Shown here one piece after another: positions 21,501-32,500 of a stretch of 64,000 nt of DNA. Positions within the stretch are counted from its first letter, which is position 1. Each line of letters begins with the position of its first letter. This stretch comes from Gracilaria gracilis (Eukaryota; Rhodophyta; Florideophyceae; Gracilariales; Gracilariaceae): the NCBI GenBank assembly GCA_030374805.1, contig JARGSG010000213.1, positions 62,001 through 126,000 of the forward strand, in the 5' to 3' direction. The position numbers were made by a program, and so were the translations under genes. The notes beneath the pieces are model-generated. The model was not told the DNA's origin, ran no database searches, and saw nothing but the letters and a program-made list of their open reading frames with translations.

Positions 21501-22805
21501 GTAGGTATTGTCGGATTGGAGGGACAGGAAGCTAAATTGGCCTCGGACTATTCTTTGTCACAGTTCCGCTTCTTGGGGCGTTTGATGCTGGTGCATGGTA
21601 GGTCGAATTACAAGCGGCTTGCCAAACTGGTTCTCTACACGATTTACAAGAATGCATGTTTGACACTTTGCGAGATCTATTGGGCTTCTCAATCGGCATA
21701 TTCTGGTCAAGCACTGCTTGATCCATTGATGGGTGGTTTGTACAACGTCATCCTGACTGCCTTGCCTCCGATTGTGCTTGGTGTTTTTGATCAAGAGCTT
21801 TCGGCAGAATACGCCCTTGCATTCCCAGAGATATATGCTAAAGGTCAGTGGAACACCGCCTACAATTTCAGAGTGTTTATGAGCTGGATGAGCGCGGGTG
21901 TTTGGCAATCAGCTTTCGTATTCTTCATTTGTTTCTGGGGCTTCGGAGGTATCCCGTCCCACAACGGGCAGATGTTCGGAATGTGGCCTTTCGGGACAGT
22001 TGTGTTTTCTTCTGTGATCTTCACCGTGCACATTACGCTTCTTGTATATCAGAGTTCCTGGACGAAACTAACGGCATTCCTGTTCGTTATTTCTTTCCTC
22101 TCTTGGTTCCTATTTGGTCCGTTGTTTTCATGGCGACCTATTGCACTAACCGGCAGGCTTTCTCCACCTTTGTATGCGGTAACGCATCGCGTGTTCGCTG
22201 ACGCTCGATTTTGGCTTGTAATAATGTTGATCCCTGTTGTAACGGTGACACCTACTATGTTGTGGAAGTACAGCAAAAGAAGAAGGCGACCTAATCTGAA
22301 AATGATGGTGAAGAAAATGTTGCGCTCTGGACTTACTCGAGAAGAAATCACTGGAGAACCGGAGAAGCCTCTACACCGTGCTCCAAGCTATGATCCAAAA
22401 AGGCCAACCACCCCTTCAGGTCCTGTTACTTTCGTGTTCAAAGGAGAGAGAGAATTGATATTCTCTGGTTTTAATTTCGACGTTGGTGAATCTGGCGCTG
22501 TTCTTAGGCACACATTCAATTCGCCTCGTGGAGTACGAAGGAAGCGCATGCGAGTGTTGAAGCGCAGCGGCAGTGATACGGAACTGGATGTACAAGGCGT
22601 GAAAACTGGCGACATGAACAATCTCGAGGACCGAGAAGTTATGACAAGTGAATGGGTAAGAGGGCATGCTGACCGGGTAGTGGCACGCGAACGGAATGGT
22701 AATAATATGAACAGGAGCAACGACAAGAGCGGACCGCTCTTCCCAGCCTCTGATTTTTCTGATGTTGATGTTGGACAACGAGGCAAGCATGCAGGCACCC
22801 ACTGA
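18503..22805 (+). CDS. P4-type ATPase (phospholipid flippase), interrupted by one in-frame TGA and one +1 frameshift
   Basis: Encodes a lipid-translocating P-type ATPase of about 1,430 residues if read through. Such enzymes move aminophospholipids to the cytoplasmic leaflet, usually with a CDC50 partner. The frame is open from 18386, but only GTG is available there; the first ATG is 18503. Motifs in order: HFPTNYVSTTKYS before TM1; PADIVLV; LDGESNLK (usually DGET); PISLYV in TM4; phosphorylation site DKTGTLT near 20039; YTKGAD in the nucleotide-binding domain; TGDKQETAINIG; GDGANDVGMIQ; then six C-terminal membrane segments. A TGA at 20255-20257 replaces the Cys expected in the LAxCHxV motif; the frame then continues unchanged. 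Near 20951-20954 one extra base moves the frame by +1 (NDRE, then SAMARVADEVE). Everything else is intact, so sequencing error, a recent pseudogene or recoding are all possible. Confidence 0.85.
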
Positions 22806-22829
22806 AGGAGGCTGTTTCGAGCAAGGTAG

Positions 22830-22995
22830 AACTGAGGGGAAGACAGGAATACTTGCTGCATTCCGTCGGCGAGATGACACCGCCGGCCGAGTGCAGTGCA
22901 ATTTATTTGTTTTTGCGCAGTCTACGGAGCACGACACACACGTGCCACACATACGTAGCCACATGTGGCGCTTCTGCCTTGCACGAGGCGCTCCG
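22830..22995 (+). repeat. Mosaic repeat, block C, copy 1
   Basis: About 165 bp, similar to the reverse complement of 37303-37470. Shared landmarks are GCCGGCCGAGTGCAGTGCAA, GAGCACGACACACACGTG and CACATGTGGC. Confidence 0.8.
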
Positions 22996-23529
22996 GTATT
23001 AACACACGCCAGCGCGTGTTCAGTAGCGCCCCGGCGCCGCGGGGCCGCCCGTCGGTGGTTATGTCTTTACCTGTGCCTGTACACGTGTATAATTGCACTT
23101 GCGCGTTTGTTGCCTGTCAGTTGTGAATCACAAGTGGCCTAACCTTTAGAGTGGTTTGTTTCAAAAAAGTACAGCCTGTCCGACTTTGACACGTGGCTTC
23201 CTCGCCTAAGAACAGGTTTTTTGGCTTTTAAATGCCAATTACTGTACAACAAATAGCATGTCGTTGTTCCACACCACAACAAATGATGTGCTGCGGAGGA
23301 GTGATTGCGGGTTCAAGTAAGGTAATGGTTACGCACTTCTCCCGGTGATTGTGCTTCAAGTATGCACTCCTCCCAGAGAATAAAATTATCAAGTTCGTTT
23401 GTCCAAATCTATAAAACTCGAATTCTGACACACCTGTCCAGACACAAAAGCTCTTCAAATACAATCAGGTCAACAAGTGTGAAACCCAATTGTATATATT
23501 ATTTAAACGACGAGTACAAAGCAGTTGCC
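22996..23529. other. No gene recognised
   Basis: Short frames only and no repeat partner seen within the window. Confidence 0.4.
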
Positions 23530-23860
23530 CACACTCTCAACTCATCTGCACTGTGCACACTTGCCCATTCACAACCCGTGCCATTCGTGAACATGATCTT
23601 GGGGCAAACATAAGATGCAGAAAGGTGTCGGGGGTTTATCATTTAATCTACTCTTCTTTCGTGCGAAACTGTCATTTCAACCACACCTATCTGCAACTCC
23701 TTCGCACTATACGCACCCTCTCGTGGCTTCCGTCCCAACCACATGCTCCCCCTGAACCACCACGCTCCTCGTCCCTGCTACGCTTCCTACCACCAGCTCG
23801 TCGCCGCGGAGCATGGTCTTCCTCCCGCACCTGCCGTCGGTGTATGGCCTTTCTAATACA
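23530..23860. repeat. Mosaic repeat, block D, copy 1
   Basis: Matches 35705-36005 (CTCATCTGC, TTTAATCTACTCTTCTTTC, CTCGTCCCTGCTACGCTTCC). On the minus strand both copies can encode a basic stretch with GGRKRSRDEERGG, but the frames around it differ. Confidence 0.75.
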
Positions 23861-23861
23861 T

Positions 23862-25605
23862 TGTATAACAGAAGCATTGCATAACAGAACCTTTGTACAA
23901 CAGACCCTTTGTACATTAGAACCTTTGTACAACAGAACCTTTGTACCATACAGCTGTACTATAGTCTTCTACTTTCTAACTTTTGTCTCTTTAACTTTCA
24001 ACAACTAACTGTCTCCTAACTTTCAACCACTAACTCGATATAACTTTACTTTCACTAACTGTTCTCATATTTTGTACACATTACTGCAACCAATCTGGAA
24101 ATAGCCATGCATCCAAACGGAAGAATCAACATCTTGTATATACTTCGTTTCTATTGCACTGCTCAAAACAAGCGCATACATATCGCAATCTCACAGAGCA
24201 CAGAGCACGAATCAAACCCCACCTTTTCTGCAAGCTAAACGCTCAAATAAATATATACTTATATACAACCTTTAGTTTTGCCTCCCTCTTTCATACCTTT
24301 CCGACTTTTCTCTGTGACAATGTACCCAAAAAAAGTAGGCGAAGGGCACTTTACAACAAGTGATACAGCTCTCTTCTGGTACACTAGATCTTTCAAACAA
24401 ATGGAGTACGTTTCAGTTGTGATTACATCAAGTTACTAACAGTTGGGAAGAACCCTATTCGAATGCACCTGAACTTTTGCCCTTCTTGTACTCTACTGGG
24501 AAACCTCAAATGAACTCGGATGGACTGCGCCACGGTGAACAAAACATGAATGGAAAGAGCATGGTAAGAAACCGCTGCACGGGAAGAGACAAATTACACT
24601 CCCTCCATTGGCTTTGGTTAGCATGGCGATGATAATGGTGCGTTGGGTGGTGCATTGTTTTATGCACTAGAGAGATCGGATGAAGTTAGGCTCTAGACGG
24701 CGTCCACCCGTAAATGAAGTTGGAGTGCTGCTGTGGGGGAAGGTACGGGCTGTACGCGACGCAACGTGGGTGTGTCACGCACGTGAGACATGATGTCGCA
24801 AGTAGTGTCGCGGGCGTCACGTACGTGACACATGACGTGCCAGGCAGTGTCGCGGCAGCTCGATGATCATCGAGATCATCTTGATCTCCCCTACTGTAAG
24901 TAGACCTATCCATCGATCTCCGAGCACGCGTCGGTCGTTGATCGCTTGATCTCGTGCGAAAAATATTTCATTTAATTTAAGCCTGATATATCAACCAATT
25001 GCAGCCAACGTGGCAGCAATGCTCGCGGCTGGCAGCCCGGAGTGATGCTTGAGCCGCGAATCCATCACGTCGTTATGTAGAGCTACGAGAGCTTTGAACG
25101 TGCAGAAGGTAATGCTTTAGTACAGTGTCAACGCATCCACAGGACTTTTCAGAATCGAAAAAGAAGAAAGAAAAAGAAGGACCATTCGTTCTACGTGGCA
25201 ATGAGAGCGCTAAACCGTGATATAAACCGGTCCCTCGCAGCTGCGAGTGCAACGTGAGGTGGGATGGGCACAGCAGCTGATTCCGTTCTCGATGACCAAA
25301 CTTTTGCAAGTAATCATAGTCCCTTACAGGGTGCGTTCAACAAAACCACGCTGTAGAAGCAGCCAAGAGGGTTAAAGGGTTAAACTTTTACCCCTGCAGC
25401 TGTCCTACCCCTCTTAACCCTCCATATCGTCGGAGCTTTGCTATGTTTATCTCTACAAGGGTACCTTCGTAGCTACAAATAGCTCCCAAACAAGGAACCG
25501 CAGATGGCGTGGAACAAGTCCAAGACGTGTTCCACGACAAAACGTTGGACAACTTCTGAGTTCGTGTACACGTGGCGTTTATATACGTGTACAGCAATCC
25601 AAGAT
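23862..25605. repeat. Mosaic repeat, block B, copy 2 (with minisatellite)
   Basis: Begins with the 16-bp minisatellite (about 23862-23950) and is collinear with 14864-16610 to its end near TATACGTGTACAGCA. Differences are scattered substitutions and small indels. Confidence 0.8.
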
Positions 25606-26739
25606 GTGCAAGTCTCGCCGTCGCCCATGCGAAGTTCACCATTGCGGACACGGCACCAACAGTACAAAGGCCGTCAAAGATGGGTCCCTCGCTCCACTTG
25701 TACCGCGAAATCAGCAAGCACCGAAAAGCAATAGCTCACACACCAATGGCACAAGCTGTTTGCACTGACCTCATGTCTGTCCTTTCGAATGCAGCGCCGA
25801 ACATCATCATCACGGCCGTTGCAACGGCCATCAACGGCTCGTTGCTCATGCGCACTAGCCTCTCGCCGGCACTTCCTATCCCACGAAACAGCCAGGAATA
25901 GGGTAAGTGTGAACACTGCACAACTCGTCAACACAAGCTATCCGCGCCGATCTTCGTCATGTTAACTACGCACTTGGCCCATGTTCCTCAACCGCCGTGA
26001 TCACCAGAACAAAAAGTAGCGCACATTCACCGCTTCCAGCCTTGACTGTTTGGACTTGTCACCTCTCTCATTTTGGCACCCTGCTATCTCAACCGGACGT
26101 TGTCTGCCGATGGCATCGTCAGGATACGAGAGATACCCCGAAATACGGAGATGCGTCATGGCCGTGCAAACCTGGGCATGCATCTACACAGTGTGGAACT
26201 CATTGCGACGTGACGTGCCTTGAACAGCTTTGCTTGAGTTGCTGTGCAAATGGGCATCATTTGTATGTGCCCGTTGAATGGGAAACACGTATCGATGTCT
26301 ACGTCTGTCAGACATGCAAATGCGCACATATGCCGAAACAGTGGACAAGGCCGCGGGGGCCGATCGATATGACCCGATCTACTCTTTATCGTCATTTTGA
26401 CGTGCGTGTGATACGCTTTTACACCGTACAATACATAGCTGAATCACAGCACTTCTGTCGAGTGGTCTCATGGGCAGGCGCCGATGTATTCATCGCAGAT
26501 GTTATCTGCAGATTCCATCTTCTTTGCTAGTCAGTGGTACTACTTGGAGCTATTCGGTGGCATGAATGGGTTTACAAAGAAGCAAACAATCCATGGGACT
26601 GGACTATCGATACATTTCTCAATACAAGCGTATCCAAATATACATTTTGTTTTTGTTTCTTGGTTGCATGCATCTGACTCTTTTTGTTCAAATCTTCTTC
26701 CGCAACACAAGAGCTTGTCCAAGCCATCATAATCCGGTA
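25606..26739. other. No convincing gene; one Cys-rich open frame
   Basis: A plus-strand frame at 25997-26530 encodes a Cys- and His-rich stretch (about residues 55-110), but it opens at GTG with no early ATG and has no recognisable zinc-binding family pattern. It is recorded only as a possibility. Confidence 0.35.
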
Positions 26740-27819
26740 TCAGGGTCGTAACGTCATCGGAAATGAGTTTAGGGTGTGAACTGAATTCAAGTACAGGTTG
26801 ACCACATCACGAAATGGAGGTATACTTGTCATGGTTTCATCCGATGCTCTCTGAATTAACTCCTTTAGCAATTTCACTAGATTCTGTTGGCGGGCTTCTG
26901 AGAGGCAATTGAGATCTGGAAGACGAATTTGAACTTCCGAGAGCCTGGTGGCACATGCTGGTGACCGACCAGTGTCCGTATCCAGAACACGTGTTATTAG
27001 CTGCCCATCACCGAGATGCAAGCAGTACGTCACAAGATTTACGCGCTTTGCAAAGGAAAACGAGCCCGGCGGATTGGTTTCGTTCGCGATGCACACTAGC
27101 GCTTCGAATGCATGGCTTACAAACCGTTTTCGTGCACTGAGGAGACGCTGAAAATATGGGATACGTTGGTGAAGCTGACTGAGTTTGGCAGATGTGGTGA
27201 GCGAGGAGTCTGTTTTTAACAGGGTGTCTAATAGCGTGGCATTGCCTAGCTGCACAGCGAAGTCTACTAGATCACGGAATTGTTTGAACGGCATGGTGTT
27301 CCAGAGTTCGGAGCGAATGGACAGGCGCGTGAGCTGTGTGAGAGCGTACGGTAGCAAACAGCGGTGTTCGCGTGGGATATGACTGAAGCGTCGACAGTTC
27401 CATATCTGTACAAGCCTGTACGAAGCGCAACCAGAGAAGTCGGAGGCATACAAGGAAATCGAAACACCGACACCAGCACCACCAATATCGAATGACGGCT
27501 TGGCCATGCCATACATGGTGAGCAACAAACCGACTGAAAGTGAAGTGTAATAGGCTAAGATTCGGATGATGATTTGCGCGTACGGCCAAAAGGTATTGAT
27601 GTTGAGAGGACTGGAAAACATGGCAAGCCAATCGAGGAGAAATTGACAGAAAGCCGGGGTGACGAGGCCGGCGAGAAAGGCTGTGATTGCTGACGACGGG
27701 ACGTCCTCAGGACTTTTTTGGTATTTCGGATCATTCGATAAGTCGGACTGGGGATGGGCAGGACAAGGAATTGTCAGGAGCAGTGCATCGATGAGAGCGA
27801 AAGGAAGACTGAGCATCAT
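26740..27819 (-). CDS. Unknown membrane protein, long form of the octapeptide-repeat family (second copy)
   Basis: Single-exon gene of 359 residues with two adjacent ATGs at its start. Residues 1-23 look like a signal peptide, followed by a short polar segment. Hydrophobic segments at about 42-67 and 80-106 match those of the product at 8466, including MYGMAKPSFDIGGAGVGV against VYGIVKPSFEIGCAGVGV. One octad (LLPYALTQ, 155-162) precedes the family core SIRSELWNTMPFKQF, QLGNATLLDTLL, RIPYF and FVSHAF. The C-terminal repeat follows with HLGDGQLITRVLD, ATRLSEV and RASDETMTSIPPF. The C-terminus is slightly longer than that of the 8466 protein. No clear TATA box was found, but long G/C tracts lie 240-330 bp upstream, as in both short forms. 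Function unknown. Confidence 0.8.
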   Translation of the reverse strand: MMLSLPFALIDALLLTIPCPAHPQSDLSNDPKYQKSPEDVPSSAITAFLAGLVTPAFCQFLLDWLAMFSSPLNINTFWPYAQIIIRILAYYTSLSVGLLLTMYGMAKPSFDIGGAGVGVSISLYASDFSGCASYRLVQIWNCRRFSHIPREHRCLLPYALTQLTRLSIRSELWNTMPFKQFRDLVDFAVQLGNATLLDTLLKTDSSLTTSAKLSQLHQRIPYFQRLLSARKRFVSHAFEALVCIANETNPPGSFSFAKRVNLVTYCLHLGDGQLITRVLDTDTGRSPACATRLSEVQIRLPDLNCLSEARQQNLVKLLKELIQRASDETMTSIPPFRDVVNLYLNSVHTLNSFPMTLRP

Positions 27820-28055
27820 GAAAGGGGCAACTATCTACTGTATAGCTTGAGGGAGAAGGGCCTTGGACTGTAGAAGCATTGAAATGCATATGAGATGAAT
27901 GCGACTTTGCGAGCAAGCAAACGCATGGGGCACCTGAAGGTAGAGGAAGGTTGGTGACAAACCAACCCACCAACCACCCCCACTAGATATGTACCCCCCC
28001 ACCAACTCCACTCCGCCACGCCAACCCGCACCACCCCCCACGCAGTGCGGTGGTC

Positions 28056-28150
28056 GGGGGGGGGTGGGTAAATCATACAGTTTACCTTGGGGGGGGTGGG
28101 TACAGTTTACCTTGGGCGGGGGTGCGTGGCACGCACCCCCCCCCCCCCCC
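28056..28150. repeat. G/C homopolymer cluster with hairpin upstream of the 26740-27819 gene
   Basis: G9 (28056-28064), G8 (28089-28096) and C15 (28136-28150), with a direct repeat of CAGTTTACCTTGGG between them. The last part folds into a hairpin: a G-run, TGCGTG, CACGCA and the C-run. It lies 237-331 bp upstream of the gene's ATG. Confidence 0.8.
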
Positions 28151-28340
28151 AACCTACGAAACGACCAACCCACAGTGTGCATGCAGGTAATGTAACTGTT
28201 ACTGGTATTTTACGTATCCAATATGTCCTGAAGAACTGGCCAATCGAAAGCGATTCACAATCGGACATGTACCTTTGGTACATGTCCTGACGAATTTCAG
28301 AGCCGCTGTGCTGCTTTTTTGAACGCGTGTATTAATTTCC

Positions 28341-28456
28341 CACGCAGCATCGCGTGTTGCGCATCGCAACTGGGGTCGGACGCGCAACTTGCATCGGACG
28401 CAGCGATGCAGCGTCGCCCACCGTAATCGCAAGTTGCGATGCGCAACACGCTGCGT
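28341..28456. repeat. Imperfect foldback repeat
   Basis: Perfect 18-bp arms GTGTTGCGCATCGCAACT (28354-28371) and its reverse complement (28432-28449), extended by an imperfect GCAGC/GCTGC pairing. The 60-bp loop contains further GCATCG/CGATGC pieces. Confidence 0.8.
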
Positions 28457-29065
28457 TGCACTTCTCACAAAAATGTTCTGCTCCCCCGTGCCGTGTCAGG
28501 CCAAAGTGCAAATGTTTTGTCTGTCACAGCGCTCTGTCTCGTTTTTCTCCACTTTTCCACGGAAATCATGAAAGCTGCTCGGTTTTCAGGTCTCACGCAG
28601 TTAGAAAGTAAAATATTGTAGACATGGCAAGTGTGTTTGTACCAATGGTAGCCCACCTTCAAATCCGTAGTAGGCCATTGCATTCTCGACTGCAGCTCGA
28701 TTGTATTCAAACACACGTTGAATACTATGTAACATTATGCTGTCCTGCATGTGGCAGGCAAACGTGACCCAACGGTACCACCAATAACATCGAGTTCATT
28801 CCGTTCGCATTTGATGTTCACGGCGGCCTAAGAGAGTCCGGAAGACGCTTTTCTTGTCACATCACGGAGCACGCCAGCAGCGTACGCGGGTCAAACCCCG
28901 TCACTGAGTACCTCTTCTTGGTCTTGCGCTAAGAACAAATAGTTCTGCAGTCGACAGCTGCTGCCGAAAACCGTCGGTGCTGGACGCTGCACATGCACCC
29001 ACACGCTGCCACGTCGGCGTGATCAACGCTCGTCCTTATTTCCTCCTGCGCGGGCGCAACTGCAA

Positions 29066-29101
<36 letters not shown>

Positions 29102-29647
29102 CTGTGCCTTGGTCCCGCTTACAACTGGCGTCCAACTGGCGTCAAACTGGCGCGACGCGACGCGCGCGGGCAGCCGCAGTGCCCTCAGTTGCAACCAGAG
29201 CGAAAAAGCGCGCAGCTGTCCAAATTAAAGGCGCGTCTCGTTTCGCCAGCGCGCGGCGCGTGCCCCTAATAGCGTCGCCACACTCGCTGCGCGCCGCGCA
29301 CGCGCGCGCGCCCGGCGCGCGCTAGTAGTTGTAACTACGTTTCTCGCTGTCTGGCGCCCCTTTTCTGGACCCATGAATCCCCTGGGACGTGCGGGAAAAG
29401 GCACATCGTGCACATGTAGTGCACTTCTGTAGCGTGACCCGCCCGACTGTATACAAGGCCATGACTGCATTCGAGGACGAATGTCAGGCCATAGGTAAGG
29501 AAGCACTGTATTTCTCTATTTTCTGTCAGTGACAGACCTTGTCCAGCCGAATATGTCCAACCTGTTGCTGGAAAAGGAACATTTCCCGCAACATCTCGAA
29601 AATGGATTGCCTATAAGTTTTGCAGCCAATGTTCAAACTGAATGAAA
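28457..29647. other. No gene recognised; GC-rich interval with a CAG repeat
   Basis: Short frames only. A GC-rich stretch (about 29150-29330) has many GCGCGC runs. Confidence 0.4.
29069..29100. repeat. (CAG)n trinucleotide repeat
   Basis: 32 bases of perfect CAG, about 10.7 units, preceded by CAACAA. Not inside a recognised gene. Confidence 0.9.
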
Positions 29648-32500
29648 CTAGTGTCTATCGGACCAACGCGTTGACCTCATATGAGGTCAGCCCGTTGAGA
29701 GAGTAAAATAAACCAAAAAATTACATTCCGGACCTATAATGCGGACTTTTCAAATTTCAAAATTTGAAAAGTCCTTGAACAGTCGTTTAAAAAGTAGTCT
29801 GTAGGGCAAAATGGCCAGTAATCACAGCTCAGTGGATAAAATATCCTATGTGAGCAAATTAAACGTGAGTTCAAACCTCGCTGAGTTTATTAAAACTCGA
29901 AAACTCCTTATGGAGCTTGACTAATTCTAGTAATATGTTTCCACTAAGAACGTTTTCAACACCCACTTGAACAACAGACAGAACAAGGTGACATCTGTTA
30001 AAGGGGCAGTTTTGTCAGAGTGTAAACATTATCTAGCATGTTCAATAACGCGGATTGAATTAGTAGGGGGCTTAAGGCAAATGACCACTTGTTGATAATG
30101 TGATTCTTTATGTGTTTTTATTCAATATCAGCGCTTGTTTACTTCTATGTTGACGTTGTTGTTGACAACAGATGTGCTTCAATTACTTTTTAACACCGTG
30201 ACGTAACTCAATGTGGTTCTTAAAGCAGTCTCTTCCTCTACCAGTGTGACATAAATACACTTCAGATTTCAAAGATATATAGCATTCAGAACATAAAAAC
30301 TTAGACTTCATATTCCCTTTGCACACTTTGCATCGTCCTTGATATGAAGACTTCGTAATCATTCCATCCTTATTTTTTCTCTTGCGATTAGTCTGCATAA
30401 GATGCACACCAGTTCCTGCAGGTTTCGGAATATCATCTTCTATTTCCATATGTTCTTCATCTCGAGTCATCAAAGCGGTCCGGTCCCACGTATTAGTGAT
30501 AAGCTCGTCAGCCAGCTTTGAATAGAAGTTATATGGAGATAATAACTTTCGCATACCATTACCAGCTTTGTAAAGCATCCACGCATCAACCATACAAATG
30601 GATAATAAAGATGAATTCACACGGAACGACCAATCGTTGACCTCGATTTTCTTCTCCAGTTTTAATTCATCTTGGCGGCATCTGTTGTGTCTGTCAATCA
30701 TTGAACACGTTTTATAGTATTCCTCACAACCTCTGGTATCGGTACTTCAAGTTCAACTTTCCTCGAAACATTTCCTTGTCGTCTCCATCTTTGTCGCATT
30801 ATTGGGTTTCCAGGGTTCACCGTGTTGCATGTTGATATAAAGTACCTTCGTTCCCTATCGACCCACATTACCGCCATTAGATCAGTATTCAAACCGTTCC
30901 CCTTCGAAACCATTGAAACAAAATCTCCACGATTCTCTAAGGTCTTCTCTGATAAATGCTTCATAGGAAATTGACGTGTTGCATTCTTGATAACCCCAGT
31001 AAAGCGCAGTCTTTTTTCCAAAAGAGCATTAGCTGTTTTCACCGATGCAAAAAAAGAATCTGCACAGACATGGCGTCCAGACCCAAACCATGGCTGGACT
31101 AATCGAAGTAAAATAGCAGTTCCATGAGTATGTTTTGTATCAAAATCCTGATCAGGGGCTTCAGATCCCATATTGAGCTCAATATTTAGCATGACACCAC
31201 TTCTTCCGCAACAAACGGTTTTCATTTCCAACCCGTTTTCTGGTTTTCGATCCAGCGCGGTATAATGTGGGAGCCCCACATCAATCCAGTCTCCCCCCAG
31301 CCCATACCAGCGTGACATACTCTCATCAACGCATAAAGCATGTGAAGGTGTCACGAAAGAACGGCGGTGATCATTGATGGCTTTCACGAAATCAGTGACT
31401 AAATTCCAGCGAGCCGTGCCATAATCTTCTTGAGCAGCGTTACCACTGAAAAAAATACAACGCCTTAGAGTTTCAAACCTATTTCGTGACATTGCTTCAC
31501 CAATTACAGGCTGAGACATAAACCTGGATGCTGGTTTTGAACCCCAAAGATCTCTTCTACTGGAAAACTCCAGCCTGCTTATTAAAACCATCACGCCAAA
31601 GAACCTTAAAAGCTCTCCACCACTCGTCGAAGAGGCACCATCATTTTCCAAGTTCTTGTTCGTCTTCTCCACAATAGTCTTCAGATGTCCAATGGGGAAC
31701 ATCCATAAAAAATAGTCAATGAATGTCATCGTACTTGGGCAATGACGTGGTGAGATAAATTCTCCGGCTGGGCCAATAACCTTCCACGGCTGCAATTGCA
31801 TGCATCCATTGATAGGGCTACAAATTGCCTCCGTGTTCCACGCACGATCATGCACAGTCACTGACTGGTCGGAAGGGGGTGTTTGTGAAACGGGATCCGC
31901 CTCCTGCAAATTTTGCAGTTGTTCTCCTTCATTCGGCTGATTGTCAACATTTTGGACCGGTAACGGTGGTACAATTGCTGTGGCAACATTATCAGTTTGT
32001 AGACTGTTAAGGAGACCATCACCAACCTTTACACTGCAAAGAGGAAGAGTACACTCTTTTTGGCGGTTTGGGAGGTCAAACCGAATAGTGAGAAATGTAC
32101 AGTTTCGGCCGTTGACGAGTCGAATGTCAACTTTTGTCACTGTTCCAGGGACAGTTTTCGTCTTCCAAAGAGATCCAAAGTAGCGTTTTCTCTCCGACTC
32201 ACAAACTACAAGGCGGGCACGACTGTGGACTTTGTTACCAACGGTACGACGAGGGTTTGTTGACGGGGCCACTGTGTACAGATTGTGTTGACGTTTGTGA
32301 AAAAATGCTCCAGCTTGGTTGCTGTGTACATGTCATGGGCGACTTTGGTTAACGCCATCAAAGGGAGGACGACGGAGGTGAGGACGAAGTGTTTTTTTTT
32401 TAAAAAGTGAAAACTTTTACTTAAAATTTATGTGAGTAAAAACTGACCTCATATGAGGTCATTTGACCTCATATGAGGTCAGTTGTCAAATAGACACTAG
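29648..32500 (-). mobile_element. piggyBac-type DNA transposon
   Basis: The ends share an 11-bp inverted repeat CTAGTGTCTAT (29648-29658 and, reversed, 32490-32500). Just inside lie copies of the perfect 18-bp palindrome TGACCTCATATGAGGTCA: one at the left (29672-29689) and two in tandem at the right (32444-32461 and 32464-32481). A 15-bp-armed palindrome lies at 29743-29774. The element encodes a piggyBac-like transposase on the minus strand. The expected TTAA target duplication is absent at these boundaries, so the true ends may differ or the flanks may be rearranged. Length is about 2.85 kb. Confidence 0.75.
30183..32272 (-). pseudogene. piggyBac-like transposase with a frameshift
   Basis: Two overlapping minus-strand frames (32272-30698 and 30701-30183) together give about 695 residues. 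The first contains the catalytic aspartates of the DDE_Tnp_1_7 fold: D316 in LCVDESMSRW, D405 in HVCADSFF and D472 in MWVDRERR. Near 30720 the family requires a change of frame so that PEVVR continues as EYYKTCSMIDRHN, equivalent to one lost base. The second frame ends in a cysteine-rich zinc-binding domain (RCKVCKGN, FLCSECY, YLCH, CFKNH), typical of piggyBac C-termini. The first frame has no ATG before residue 158, and an upstream ATG-led frame suggests a second shift near 32210. This copy is therefore probably inactive unless spliced or recoded. Confidence 0.85.

Noticed and set aside
22806..24500. SECIS element supporting selenocysteine in the flippase
   Set aside because: No convincing quartet and apical A motif seen by eye; a structure search is needed.
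25997..26530. Cys-rich 177-codon frame as a zinc-binding gene
   Set aside because: No ATG near its start, no regular Cys spacing and no partner elsewhere in the window.
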